Notes: generated from the sequence alone by a model not told the origin. A stretch of DNA of 58,566 nucleotides from Nocardia macrotermitis (GCF_009604405.1 NZ_WEGK01000028.1:1-58566), one strand, 5' to 3'. Counted from the first letter of the stretch, positions 41,273 to 50,456 are shown. A program made the numbers and translations.

Positions 41273-42598
41273 GATACGGCTGGCGACTGGGCACGTTTGG
41301 CTGGTTACGTAGGGGCTCGCAGGATGCAGCTGGGCATGTCGACCCGCGAGGCCTTAGCGGAGTCCACGGGCCTGAGCATCCGAGTGCTAGGCGATGTGGA
41401 GCGAGCCGCGCGCAAGGTGAGCGATCGCACGCTGCATCGTCTCGAGCAAGGGCTGCTGTGGAAGTCGGGTTCGGCGCGAGCGATCCTCACCGGTGGTGAG
41501 CCGGTCTCGACGCTCGAACCCTCCTACGGCGAACAAGCGGTTCCCGCTGACGAGCAGTCGCTTCCCGCGTTGTGGATGCACGCGCTGAGTGACGCCTACG
41601 CGATCGCGGGAGAGCTTGCGAGGCCGGGCAGCATGGATCAGGGTAGCCGTCTTGCCCAGGCGCTCAACGAGATCGGCAAGGCGCTGATCGTGTACTCGAC
41701 GGCGGGCGTCTCGCCGTCCGAGCCCGCCGCGACGCGTGTCGCGCAGCCGAAGGGTATGAATCCGACCGTGCTGAGGATCGCGCTCGGACGGTATATGCGG
41801 AAGCTGCGTGAAGAGCGACTGCTGACCCCCGAAGACGTCGCGGGCCGGCTCGGATGTACGAGTTCGGATATCAAGTCTTTCGAACTCGGCCGCACGGCTT
41901 TCGGCGAGGGGAGATTGCAGGGTTTGCTGATGCTCTACGGTGTGGATGATCCCGCTATTCGCCGTCAATGCCTCTCGCTGGCGCGTAAGGCGGGTTTTTC
42001 CGGCTGGTGGACCGGTTACGAAGACGTGCTGCCGGATTGGTTCCGGGACTATCTCCACTTCGAGCGAAACGCCGATGCCATCAGAACCTATGAGGCGCAG
42101 TTCATTCCGGGTCTGTTGCAGACCGAGGACTACGCTCGCGCGGTCATCGGCACCGTCCCCGGCGATGTCGGCAGCCTCGAGCGCAAGGTGCGGCTTCGCA
42201 AAGGTCGCCAGTACATTCTCACCGATCCGCTGGGGCCGAGATTGTGGGCGGTGATAGACGAGTTCGCTCTCGATCGTGGGCCCGCGGACCCGAAGATCAT
42301 GCGCGATCAGATTGCGTATTTGATCGAGAAGAGCCGCCTGAGCAGCGTCACCATTCAGGTCCTCCCGCGATCCCAGTCGCGAATTATCCCGCCGGGGCCG
42401 TTCAGTCTCCTCAGATTCAGCGATAAGGACAAGCCGGATATCGTTTATCTGGAACAACATACGAGTGCGTTGTACATAGACAGTGAGAAGGATGTCGACG
42501 TCTATTCCGAACTCATGGAGATGATCTGTTTCACCGCACTGACTCCCGACGAATCGGTTGTGCGCCTGGAGCATTGGCTGGATATGTTGCCGCGCTGA
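41270..42598 (+). CDS. Double helix-turn-helix regulator with C-terminal DUF5753 domain
   Basis: From the ATG at 41270 the product has 442 residues; an ATG at 41249 would add seven. Residues about 5-65 form one XRE-like HTH (GARRMQLGMSTREALAESTG then LSIRVLGDVERAARKVSDRT), residues about 70-160 are a linker, and about 168-225 a second HTH (YMRKLREERLLTPEDVAGRL then GCTSSDIKSFELGRTAFGEG). The remainder is DUF5753 (YEAQFIPGLLQTEDYARAVI, VLPRSQSRIIPPGPFSLLRF), common in Streptomyces and Nocardia. Such proteins normally have one HTH and pair with a DUF397 gene; none is adjacent. The extra N-terminal HTH is unusual. It probably binds the overlapping dyads at its own start. Confidence 0.85.
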   Translation: MDTAGDWARLAGYVGARRMQLGMSTREALAESTGLSIRVLGDVERAARKVSDRTLHRLEQGLLWKSGSARAILTGGEPVSTLEPSYGEQAVPADEQSLPALWMHALSDAYAIAGELARPGSMDQGSRLAQALNEIGKALIVYSTAGVSPSEPAATRVAQPKGMNPTVLRIALGRYMRKLREERLLTPEDVAGRLGCTSSDIKSFELGRTAFGEGRLQGLLMLYGVDDPAIRRQCLSLARKAGFSGWWTGYEDVLPDWFRDYLHFERNADAIRTYEAQFIPGLLQTEDYARAVIGTVPGDVGSLERKVRLRKGRQYILTDPLGPRLWAVIDEFALDRGPADPKIMRDQIAYLIEKSRLSSVTIQVLPRSQSRIIPPGPFSLLRFSDKDKPDIVYLEQHTSALYIDSEKDVDVYSELMEMICFTALTPDESVVRLEHWLDMLPR

Positions 42599-42614
42599 CG
42601 ATCCCGGCCGCGCC

Positions 42615-43340
42615 TCACCTCGTGAATTCGGCGAGCACCCCGCTGTACTGCTTGGCCGGCGGCGCGGCGAACTCACCCCGGCCGGACTTACGCAGCCCCA
42701 ACGTGACCAGCGCCTGCACCATGACGGTCCCCGCGGCCACACCATCGATCACCGGCACCCCGGTCTCGGCAGTCAGATATTCACAAAGGTCCGCCATGCC
42801 CGCGCACCCCAGCACGATCGCGTCGGACCCGTCGCGGGCCAGCGCGGCGTGGCACTCCTCGGCAATAACGTTGCGCGCCTTGGGATCATCCAGTTCCAGA
42901 ACCGGGATGTCGGTGGCGTGGACGCCGCGGCAGGAGCGGCTCATGCCGTAGCGTTCGGCCAGGTCCAGGGCGTGCGGTGCGGTGCGTTCGAGGGTGGTGA
43001 CGATGCTGAATCCGCGGCCGAGCAGGCTGGCGGTGTGCATGGCGGCCTCGGCGATACCGAGGACGGGGCCGCTCGCCAGTTCCCGCGCGGCGTAGAGGCC
43101 GGGGTCGCCGAAACACGCGATGACGTAGCCGTCGACCCCGTCGGCCTCGCCCTTGACGATCTCGGCCAGCAATCCGGGCACGGCCAGCGCGTCGTCGTAG
43201 TGACTCTCGATCGACGCGGGCCCCATGGTGTTGGTGACTGCCTCCACCACGGTGCCCGGACCGGCGACGGCCCGGGCGCACCGCTCGATCGCCGCGGTCA
43301 TCGATGCCGTCGTATTCGGATTGATGACACGGATCTTCAT
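42615..43340 (-). CDS. Aspartate/glutamate/hydantoin racemase family protein
   Basis: The 241-residue product begins IRVINPNTTASMTAAIERCA and has two catalytic cysteines, in VIACFGDPGL and VLGCAGMADLC, spaced as in hydantoin and allantoin racemases. The segment GPASIESHYDDALAVPGLL is typical. It would epimerise a 5-substituted hydantoin or allantoin. It is 4 bp after an NCS1 nucleobase/hydantoin transporter gene on the same strand, which supports import and racemisation of a hydantoin-type compound. Confidence 0.88.
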   Translation of the reverse strand: MKIRVINPNTTASMTAAIERCARAVAGPGTVVEAVTNTMGPASIESHYDDALAVPGLLAEIVKGEADGVDGYVIACFGDPGLYAARELASGPVLGIAEAAMHTASLLGRGFSIVTTLERTAPHALDLAERYGMSRSCRGVHATDIPVLELDDPKARNVIAEECHAALARDGSDAIVLGCAGMADLCEYLTAETGVPVIDGVAAGTVMVQALVTLGLRKSGRGEFAAPPAKQYSGVLAEFTR

Positions 43341-43344
43341 CGTC

Positions 43345-44838
43345 TCAACTCTCTTGTGGCACAGCCACTTCCGAGGACCGCAGGGTCAGCAGCCGATAGA
43401 TCAGCAGCCCCAGGGCGCATCCGATGAACCAGCTGTACTGAGCCGCGGTGTACATACCCGTGAGATGCCCGGCGGTCAGCACCGGAAACATCGCGGCCGC
43501 CGCGGCGATCACCGTCGCGATGATCGCGGCCGGGTGATACCCCTTGCGATACCAGTAGGTGCCTTCCGGCGACATCGTGAACAGATCGTCCACCACGATG
43601 CGCTGCTTGCGCACCAGGAAATAGTCCGCGATCAGCACGCCGAACAGCGGCCCGATGAACGCGCCCAGCGTCTCCAGCGTGTAATGGATCACGTCGGGGC
43701 TGTTGTACAGGTTCCACGGCGTGATCAGCAGCGATCCGACCGCGGCGATCATCCCGCCGGCCCGCCAGCTGATCCGGCTCGGCGCGACATTGGAGAAGTC
43801 GAAGGCCGGTGCCACGAAATTGGCGACGATATTGATGCCGATGGTGGCCACGGTGAAGGTCAGCGCGCCGAGCACGATGGCCGTGGTGCTGTCGATGCGG
43901 GCCACGGTCTGCACCGGATCGGTGATCAACTGCCCGAACACCGGCACCGTCAGCGACGCGGTCACCACCACCAGCAGCGAAAACACCAGGAAATTGACCG
44001 GCAGCCCGAGCAGATTGCCGCGCCGCACCGCGCCGAAACTCTTTGCGTAACGGGAGAAGTCGCCGAAGTTCAGCATCGGACCGGAGAAATACGAGACGAC
44101 CAACGCGATCGCCCCCAGCATCACCGTGAACGCGGACCAACCGTGGTGGCTGACCGTGCCCAGATTCAGATCGATACGACTCCAACCGCCCTTGGCGATC
44201 AGATATCCGCACAGCACGAACATCACGAGATACACTGCGGGACCGCAGAAGTCGATGAATCTGCGGATCGCGTCCATACCCCGCCAGAACACGCACGCCT
44301 GCAACACCCACAGCACCAGATAACTCGCCCACCCCAATGCCGAGAGCCCCAGAAATCCGTAGTCCTTCACCTCGGCGTACGGCGCGAGTCCCGGAAACAG
44401 CTTGAGCAACACCACATCCAGCGCGGCCGAGGCGAGATAGGTCTGGATCCCGTACCACGCGACCGCGATCAACCCGCGAATGACGGCGGGCACATTCGCG
44501 CCGAACACCCCGAATGCGCTGCGGCACACCACCGGATACGGAACACCGGCGCGCTGACTGGGTTTGGCGATCAGATTGCACAGCAGATACACGATGCCGA
44601 TTCCGACGACGAGCGCCACCAGCACCTGCCAACTCGCCAGCCCGAGCGCGAAAAGGCTACCGGCGGTGACATATCCGCCGACGCTGTGCACGTCGGACAT
44701 CCAGAAGGCGAAGATATTGTAGGTGCTCCACGTCTGCTCGGACAGTGGAGTCAGATCCGCGTTGGCCAGGCGCGGACTGTAGCCCGGCTCGTCGTCGGCG
44801 GTCGTCGATATCTGTTGCGGCGGTACGGTTTCGGTCAT
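43345..44838 (-). CDS. NCS1 family nucleobase/hydantoin:cation symporter
   Basis: The ATG at 44838 gives 497 residues with about 12 membrane helices. The N-terminal SEQTWSTYNIFAFWMSDVHS is a signature of the NCS1 family (uracil, allantoin, hydantoin transporters), and GVPYPVVCRSAFGVFGANVP is conserved. It imports the substrate with Na+ or H+. It is upstream of the racemase gene (4 bp gap) and downstream of a GntR regulator gene. No hydantoinase or carbamoylase gene lies in the window. Confidence 0.92.
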   Translation of the reverse strand: MTETVPPQQISTTADDEPGYSPRLANADLTPLSEQTWSTYNIFAFWMSDVHSVGGYVTAGSLFALGLASWQVLVALVVGIGIVYLLCNLIAKPSQRAGVPYPVVCRSAFGVFGANVPAVIRGLIAVAWYGIQTYLASAALDVVLLKLFPGLAPYAEVKDYGFLGLSALGWASYLVLWVLQACVFWRGMDAIRRFIDFCGPAVYLVMFVLCGYLIAKGGWSRIDLNLGTVSHHGWSAFTVMLGAIALVVSYFSGPMLNFGDFSRYAKSFGAVRRGNLLGLPVNFLVFSLLVVVTASLTVPVFGQLITDPVQTVARIDSTTAIVLGALTFTVATIGINIVANFVAPAFDFSNVAPSRISWRAGGMIAAVGSLLITPWNLYNSPDVIHYTLETLGAFIGPLFGVLIADYFLVRKQRIVVDDLFTMSPEGTYWYRKGYHPAAIIATVIAAAAAMFPVLTAGHLTGMYTAAQYSWFIGCALGLLIYRLLTLRSSEVAVPQES

Positions 44839-44963
44839 CTCACGCGTCCGATCTAGCAAATCCCGGAAAGAGAACGGGATGGTGATCTGTGACGCTAGTG
44901 CGGCAGTATTGCCTGCGTGTTGCAGGAGGAATATATCTTTTCGTGCGGCTCCGCGGTTCGGAC

Positions 44964-45686
44964 TCACGGCTCCGGATCGATGAACAGCCCCGCGTCGGTG
45001 GGTAGTTGCGCCACAACATGATTCAGTCTGGTGTGGTGGAGTTCGGCGGCCGCGAGCAGTGCTCGCGCGTCACCGGCGCGGAAGGCCGCCAGCATCCGGC
45101 CGTGATCGGCGTGCAACTCCACGCGGTGCCGGGCATCGACGTGCACCATCGACTGTACGGGCTCGGTGATGTTCCAGGCCGATTCCAGCATGTGGACCAG
45201 TCGCGCCATCCCCGACGGACGAGTCAGCGCCAGATGGAACGTGCGGCTCTCACGATGGAAGGCGCTCGAATCATCCTCGCGCACAGCCTGTTCCATGCGC
45301 GCATGGGCCGCGGCCGCCAGGTCGTGATCCTCGGGTGTGGCCACCGCGACCGCGGCGTCCAGCGCCACCCACTCCAGCCGTTCCCGCACGATGTACAGCT
45401 CGCGCAGTTCGGCGGCGGTCAACTGGGTCACCCGGTAACCCAGGTTGGCCCGATGCTCCACCAGTCCCTCGCCGATCAGCGTTTGCAGCGACTCCCGTAA
45501 CGGGATCACACTGACCGCGAACCGGTCCGCCAACTCGCGCAGCGGCAACCCCGCGCCCGGCGGCACATTGCCGTCCAGGATCAGCCGCCGCAGTTCGTCC
45601 AGGATCTCCCGCTGCGAGTAACCGCGGCCGGGATCGTGCGGCGGGGTGAGCTCGGGAAGCCGAGGCAGGCGCGGACGCGAAGGCAT
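44964..45686 (-). CDS. GntR family transcriptional regulator (FadR/FCD subgroup)
   Basis: From the ATG at 45686 the product has 240 residues. The N-terminal winged HTH is ILDELRRLILDGNVPPGAGL then PLRELADRFAVSVIPLRESL, and the rest is an FCD effector domain with AHARMEQAVREDDSSAFH, FHLALTRPSGMARLVHMLES and the metal-binding His residues in VELHADHGRMLAAF. It probably regulates the downstream NCS1/racemase genes (126-bp gap) and is divergent from a TetR gene. Longer starts run into that TetR promoter. Confidence 0.88.
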   Translation of the reverse strand: MPSRPRLPRLPELTPPHDPGRGYSQREILDELRRLILDGNVPPGAGLPLRELADRFAVSVIPLRESLQTLIGEGLVEHRANLGYRVTQLTAAELRELYIVRERLEWVALDAAVAVATPEDHDLAAAAHARMEQAVREDDSSAFHRESRTFHLALTRPSGMARLVHMLESAWNITEPVQSMVHVDARHRVELHADHGRMLAAFRAGDARALLAAAELHHTRLNHVVAQLPTDAGLFIDPEP

Positions 45687-45786
45687 CCGGCAACCGTAAC
45701 CGGACGTCACCGATGTGGCACGGGTCCGGCCGCATCGGGCATCATGTGACCCAGAATTCGCTGATCGTATTTCCGGGAGGATTCGG

Positions 45787-46404
45787 ATGTCCTCGGGCCG
45801 CCGCCTCGATCCCCGGCGCACGCCGCGGCAGGTGCGCGCGGAGTTGACCCGGGAACGCATTCTCGCCGCCGCGGTCGAGGTCTTCGGCGAGTACGGTTAT
45901 GCCGCCGGGACCACGAACCGCATCGCCGAACGTGCCGAGATCTCGATCGGCTCGCTGTACCAGTACTTTCCGAACAAGGACTCGATCCTCGCCGAACTGC
46001 TGGTGCGGCACGTCGATCGCGGTGAGTGGGCCGCGGCCGAGCAGATGGATATGTTGCCCGGGAGTCTCGAGGCGCTGGTGCGGGCGCTGGTCCGCGACGC
46101 CGTCGACAGCCACCGCGACGACCCGCGCCTGCTGCGGATCATGATCGAGCAGGCCCCGATGTCGCGGCATCTGCTCGACACCATCGACCGGCACGGAACC
46201 GTGCGCGTCGGTCAGGTGCGCGATCTGCTGGCCCGGCATCCGGATGTGCACGTCCGCGACCTCGATATCGCCGCGGAGCTGATCGTGTTCACCGTGGAGA
46301 TCAACACGCACAAGCTGATGGCCGATCCGCGCACCACCACGATCGAGGCGGTGGAGAACGAACTGGTCGATATGGTGACCCGGTATCTGCGCGGAGATCG
46401 CTAG
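45787..46404 (+). CDS. TetR family transcriptional regulator
   Basis: The ATG at 45787 with ccgggaggattcgg upstream gives 205 residues. The HTH is ILAAAVEVFGEYGYAAGTTN then RIAERAEISIGSLYQYFPNK at about 25-65. An Arg-rich N-terminus (GRRLDPRRTPRQVRAELTRE) may contact DNA. The gene is divergent from the GntR gene and convergent with the methyltransferase gene; I see no clear target. Confidence 0.9.
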   Translation: MSSGRRLDPRRTPRQVRAELTRERILAAAVEVFGEYGYAAGTTNRIAERAEISIGSLYQYFPNKDSILAELLVRHVDRGEWAAAEQMDMLPGSLEALVRALVRDAVDSHRDDPRLLRIMIEQAPMSRHLLDTIDRHGTVRVGQVRDLLARHPDVHVRDLDIAAELIVFTVEINTHKLMADPRTTTIEAVENELVDMVTRYLRGDR

Positions 46405-46421
46405 CGGCGCAACGGTTTTCG

Positions 46422-47111
46422 TCAGCCGACGCGGATCGACACCTCGGTGCCGCCCTTGTAGGGCACCTGAACCGAGACGAACCCGTTGGCCGGATCCCGC
46501 ACCCACGACACGTACTCGGCGTAATCGCCGCGCATCACCCCGACGTTGTCCGTGATCACCACCGCCCCCGTGCGCAGGCGGGGCGCGATGAGGCGCAAGA
46601 CGTCCAGGGCCGCGTCCGGGAAGCCGTCATTGAGCATGAGATCCACAGGTTCTTCGAGGTCACGCAGCGTTTCCAACGCATCCCCGGTACGAATCTCGAC
46701 CTGATCCGCCAACCCCGCCGCCCGCACATTCGCGCGCGCCCGTTCGGCCTTCGCGGCCACCATCTCGGTACCGATCACCGTCCCACCTCCGTTGTCCCGC
46801 ACCGCCGCCGCCAACCAGATCGTCGAAACCCCGAACGACGTCCCGAACTCCACCACACGCCGCGCCCGCACCGCCCTGGCCTGCGCATAACAGAAAGCGG
46901 CCTGTTCCCGCCCCAACGCCAGATACGCATCCTCGAACCGCTCGGGCGCATCCGCATCCGCCCGCCGCGGCCGCCCGAGCACGAGCGCGGGCAGATCCCG
47001 CGCAAGCCGCCCCAACATCCGCGGCAACTGCCGGTCATTCCCCGAATGCAACCGCCGCACCACCCCCGCGGCCCGCCCGTCCAACAGCACAAAAGGATCA
47101 CGTTTGCTCAT
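46422..47111 (-). CDS. Class I SAM-dependent methyltransferase (O-methyltransferase-like)
   Basis: From the ATG at 47111 the product has 229 residues (a start at 47158 would add 15). The SAM site is VVEFGTSFGVSTIWLAAAVR, with VIGTEMVAAKAERARANV next and the acidic metal/substrate segment DLMLNDGFPDAALDVL, then ITDNVGVMRGDYAEYVSWVR. This matches small-molecule O-methyltransferases. Part of the gene's N-terminal half has highly GC-biased third positions. No clear pathway partner is adjacent. Confidence 0.85.
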   Translation of the reverse strand: MSKRDPFVLLDGRAAGVVRRLHSGNDRQLPRMLGRLARDLPALVLGRPRRADADAPERFEDAYLALGREQAAFCYAQARAVRARRVVEFGTSFGVSTIWLAAAVRDNGGGTVIGTEMVAAKAERARANVRAAGLADQVEIRTGDALETLRDLEEPVDLMLNDGFPDAALDVLRLIAPRLRTGAVVITDNVGVMRGDYAEYVSWVRDPANGFVSVQVPYKGGTEVSIRVG

Positions 47112-47158
47112 GCCCTCAATTGTGAATAATTCTGCGCCCCAACGAAACTCGCTTTCCA

Positions 47159-47485
47159 TCAGCCGCCGCGCCGAGTACCCCGCATCCGCAACGCATCGCC
47201 CAACCTGCAAAAACAACCTCGCCGGCCCGGCGTGCACTCTCCGTCCTGAGCCAGCTGCTCACATTTCACGAACGCTTCGGACCGCGTCCAAGCTCGAGAC
47301 GACCCGCCAGCGGTCATCGACACCGCGACCCTCGCGCTACCTGCGAAATAGACCCGCCCGAGGAGCAGTTGCAGCGCTGCGGAGCGGATCGAGTTCGGTG
47401 CGACCAGCTGGTGACTCGGGTCGATGGGGAGTTCGGTGTCCACGAGGTGGAGCAGGGTGACGGCGTCGATCACGTAGCGAGCCAT
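47159..47485 (-). pseudogene. PIN domain toxin remnant
   Basis: The frame from the ATG at 47485 begins ARYVIDAVTLLHLVDTELPI and DPSHQLVAPNSIRSAALQLL, which is the N-terminal third of a PIN-domain ribonuclease (Asp in VIDA, conserved HQLVAPNSIRSAAL). After about residue 50 the sequence departs and no second acidic cluster or C-terminal half follows; another frame has only short pieces. The gene is therefore truncated or rearranged. It lies between the methyltransferase and bicupin genes, with no antitoxin gene nearby. Confidence 0.65.
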
Positions 47486-47535
47486 GGGGTTCAGCCTAAA
47501 CGGCTCGAAGGTTCGCTCGGTCGACGCCGCTCTGC

Positions 47536-48606
47536 TCACAGGTCGAGTGCGCGGGTGCGGGTGGGCGGTGGGCCGACCACCACGACGTCCAGATTCGCGG
47601 CGTTGGCGGCCAGGCGCTGCTGGAACAGTTCGGGGCTGAGCAGGCCCTCGGTGTAGGTGTGCAGGTCGGTGCGGTCGCCGGTGACCTCGAAGAACGGTTC
47701 GAAGATGTCGCTGGTGAGCATGCCGAGCAGGCGGGTGCCGTGTTGTTCGATGGCGAAGGTGTGGATCGTTCCGGCGGGGGCGTGGACGAAGTCGCCGGGG
47801 GTCAGTAGGACCTCTTCTCCGTTGGCGTACAACCAGATTCGGCCGGACATACAGAAGAAGTTCTCGGTGTGGTGCTGGTGGAAGTGCCGGATGAAATACG
47901 GCTGGGGTGCGGCGGCGGACAGGACCGAGAAGTACCGGCCGCCGGTGTTGCGCCCGCGGACGTCGAACGACTGGATGGCGTCGGGCCAGTCCAATCGTTC
48001 GCCGCTCAGGGCTCGCAGGAAGTACGGTTCGACGCCGTCGGGGAGCGCGTCGTCCCAGTCGTCGGTCGCGGCGGCGAAGGGTTCGTCGGTGTGGCGGCGC
48101 GCGCCGCGGGGGAGCAGCAGTTGCTCGGCGGCCTGCGCGCGTTCGGTGTACATGTGGGCTTCGACGCGGGCCTGGGCCAGCGCGTCGTCGTCGAGCAGGA
48201 CGTCGAGCGCACCACCGGGAGCCGAGAAGAACAGCATCCGGCTACCGTGCCCGAGGATGCGGTACGCGACCGGGACACCGGGCGGAACGTGAATCGAATC
48301 CCCTTGCGCCAGAACGTGACTCCGGCCGGGCAACCAGAACTGCACACTGCCGTCGAAGACGTAGTAGGTGCGCTGATGCGCGGCCAGGCTGTGGAACGGC
48401 GCGCCCGCCCCGCGTGGCCCCAGGATGAACGCGGCGTCGAACAGTCCGCCGGTGTCGGCCGGTCGCGCGATCACCGTCCAGAGCTGTCCGTCGATCTCGT
48501 AACGTTGCCCCTCGCCGCTGGCCAGATAGTAGGGCGCGGGCTCGCCCGGCAACGCGTTGAGCAGCGGGCGGGTGCGGTGCATCGCCTCGAGGTCGATGAC
48601 CGTCAT
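47536..48606 (-). CDS. Bicupin dioxygenase (quercetin 2,3-dioxygenase-like)
   Basis: The 356-residue protein has two cupin domains. The first is PFHSLAAHQRTYYVFDGSVQ with GDSIHVPPGVPVAY; the second has HFHQHHTENFFCMSGRIWLY and GDFVHAPAGTIHTF with His/Glu metal ligands. The layout matches quercetinase-type flavonol dioxygenases that need Fe, Mn or Cu. The ATG overlaps the esterase stop by 4 bp (ATGA), so translation is coupled. A LysR gene upstream may control both. Degradation of a plant flavonoid or similar phenolic ester is plausible. Confidence 0.87.
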   Translation of the reverse strand: MTVIDLEAMHRTRPLLNALPGEPAPYYLASGEGQRYEIDGQLWTVIARPADTGGLFDAAFILGPRGAGAPFHSLAAHQRTYYVFDGSVQFWLPGRSHVLAQGDSIHVPPGVPVAYRILGHGSRMLFFSAPGGALDVLLDDDALAQARVEAHMYTERAQAAEQLLLPRGARRHTDEPFAAATDDWDDALPDGVEPYFLRALSGERLDWPDAIQSFDVRGRNTGGRYFSVLSAAAPQPYFIRHFHQHHTENFFCMSGRIWLYANGEEVLLTPGDFVHAPAGTIHTFAIEQHGTRLLGMLTSDIFEPFFEVTGDRTDLHTYTEGLLSPELFQQRLAANAANLDVVVVGPPPTRTRALDL

Positions 48607-49523
48607 GGTGTGTGTCCTTCCGATAGGTGGCGCACGAAGAAGTCGCCGATGTCGTCGAAACCGAAGGTGGTGGGCTGATCGCGGAGGCCGGCGCGCCGGA
48701 CCCGAGCCGCGGCCCGGCCCTCGCGTTGCAGCCGGCCGTCGTCCATCACGTCGGTGAGACCGGCCTCCATCCGCCCGCCCGGATTCAGGAATCCGTGCTT
48801 GTAGTCCTCGACCAGGTACAGGGTGCTCTCGACACCGGCGGCGATCAGCGCGGCGTGCAGCCGCTCGCTCTCCTCGTGTGCGATGACGGGATCGCTTGTG
48901 CCGTGCGAGATTTGGAACGGCGGCGCGGCGGCCGCGACCTGATGCAACGGGCTGGCGGCGAGTGCGATCGCCTGCCGCTGTTCGGGAGGTCCGCCGAGAA
49001 ACGCGGCCTCGTGGCTGGGTCTGCCGTCGGGCAGCAGGGCCCGCGCCATGGTCAGATCGGTCGGACCGTACGACTCGGCGACCGCGGTGACCTGGGCGTC
49101 ACCGGATTCGGCCTCACCGTCGAGCCGTTCGAGATGTCCGGTGAGCCCGGCCAGCGCGGCCAGATGCCCGCCCGCCGAGGACCCCCACAGCCCGATCCGA
49201 TCGGACCGCAGATTCCAGGTGTCGGCCTGGGCGCGCAGATACCGGATCGCCGATCGCACGTCGTGCAGCTGCGCGGGAAATACGGCCTGACCGCTGAGCC
49301 GATACTCGATCGAGGCCATCGCGATACCGCGTGCGACGAAGAATCGGGCCGGGTCGGGCAGCAGCGTCCGATCGCCGGTGAACCACGCGCCGCCGTGCAA
49401 CCAGATCACGACCGGCGTCGGCGCACTGGTTGCGGTCGGGGCGTAGAGGTCGAGAAGCAGTGTGCCGGTAGCCCTCTCGGCATACGGCAGATCCCGTGTG
49501 ACGGATACCGAATTATTTTGCAC
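48603..49523 (-). CDS. Alpha/beta hydrolase, esterase (BD-FAE/carboxylesterase-like)
   Basis: The 306-residue product from the GTG at 49523 has the oxyanion motif VIWLHGGAWFTGDR, the nucleophile elbow LWGSSAGGHLAALAG with Ser, the Asp in SHGTSDPVIAHEES and the His in DYKHGFLNPG. It is a carboxylesterase of the HGG type without secretion signal. Its stop overlaps the bicupin start codon, so the two should act on one compound: ester hydrolysis then ring or chain dioxygenation. The start is uncertain because the ribosome site is weak. Confidence 0.88.
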   Translation of the reverse strand: MQNNSVSVTRDLPYAERATGTLLLDLYAPTATSAPTPVVIWLHGGAWFTGDRTLLPDPARFFVARGIAMASIEYRLSGQAVFPAQLHDVRSAIRYLRAQADTWNLRSDRIGLWGSSAGGHLAALAGLTGHLERLDGEAESGDAQVTAVAESYGPTDLTMARALLPDGRPSHEAAFLGGPPEQRQAIALAASPLHQVAAAAPPFQISHGTSDPVIAHEESERLHAALIAAGVESTLYLVEDYKHGFLNPGGRMEAGLTDVMDDGRLQREGRAAARVRRAGLRDQPTTFGFDDIGDFFVRHLSEGHTP

Positions 49524-49577
49524 ACCTTCGATTTTCCGGACTTCCGGTACCGAGGACCAGCGGGAAGTTCCGAAGCA

Positions 49578-50456
49578 TCATTCGGCAAAGCCGGATGATC
49601 GCGCGACCCGCACGGCCAACTTGGTGAAGCGCCGCAGCGCGGGCGTCGACTGCTGCACGCCGACGCACAGATGCGTCGGCCGCTCGTCCAGATCGGAGAT
49701 GGGCACGAACCGCACGCCCGGCCGCTGATAGATGTGACTGCCGTGCGCCCCGGCGATATTCACCCCGATCCCCGCCGCGCACAGCTCCAGCACCTCGTCG
49801 AAGTTGTGCGCGATCGGCAGGGTGCGTGGGGCGTCCCGCAGCGCATCCCCGAGCCAGCGATCCGAGGTCCGCGCATCACTCACCGTGACGAAGGTCTGAT
49901 CGACCAGCTCGGCGACCGTGACCGCCTCCCGCGAGGCCAGCGGATGCCCGTCCGCGACGATCAGCACACACGAATCGGTCCACAGCGGCGTCGCGCGGAT
50001 CGCCTCCGGAACCGCGCCGTCGTCCGGAATCAGCGCACAGTCGACGGTCCGATCGAGCAACGCCCGGTATGGATCCGAAAACCCCAATTGCTTGACCTGC
50101 CACTGTATTTCGGGCATCTCCGCACGCGCCGCGGTCAATATGGCCCGAGACTGCGGACTGAAAACCGCCACCCCGACCCGCAATTCGGCCCCTTGATCCG
50201 ACCGCGCCCACCCGACCACCTCGTCCACCGCACGAACCGCGTTCCGCGCCAACGGAATCAGCTGCTTCCCATCACCACTGAGACTCACACTCCGAGAGGT
50301 CCGCACGAACAACGTCCGCCCCAACCGCCGCTCCAACGTCGCCACATGCTCACTCAACGACGAAGGACTCACATTGAGCCGCTCCGCGGCCCGCCCGAAA
50401 TGCAATTCCTCGGCAACGGCCAGAAAGCTGCGAAGATGCGCGACGGTCACGTCCAC
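49578..50456 (-). CDS. LysR family transcriptional regulator
   Basis: A GTG at 50456 gives 292 residues. The HTH is LRSFLAVAEELHFGRAAERL then NVSPSSLSEHVATLERRLGR, followed by LFVRTSRSVSLSGDGKQL and the effector domain with two Rossmann-like lobes. It lies directly upstream of the esterase/bicupin pair on the same strand (54-bp gap), an arrangement that suggests local control of that pair. Confidence 0.9.
   Translation of the reverse strand: MDVTVAHLRSFLAVAEELHFGRAAERLNVSPSSLSEHVATLERRLGRTLFVRTSRSVSLSGDGKQLIPLARNAVRAVDEVVGWARSDQGAELRVGVAVFSPQSRAILTAARAEMPEIQWQVKQLGFSDPYRALLDRTVDCALIPDDGAVPEAIRATPLWTDSCVLIVADGHPLASREAVTVAELVDQTFVTVSDARTSDRWLGDALRDAPRTLPIAHNFDEVLELCAAGIGVNIAGAHGSHIYQRPGVRFVPISDLDERPTHLCVGVQQSTPALRRFTKLAVRVARSSGFAE

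Noticed and set aside
43225..44856. 543-codon plus-strand frame opposite the NCS1 transporter
   Set aside because: Arg/His/Gln-rich shadow; the minus strand codes for a clear membrane transporter.
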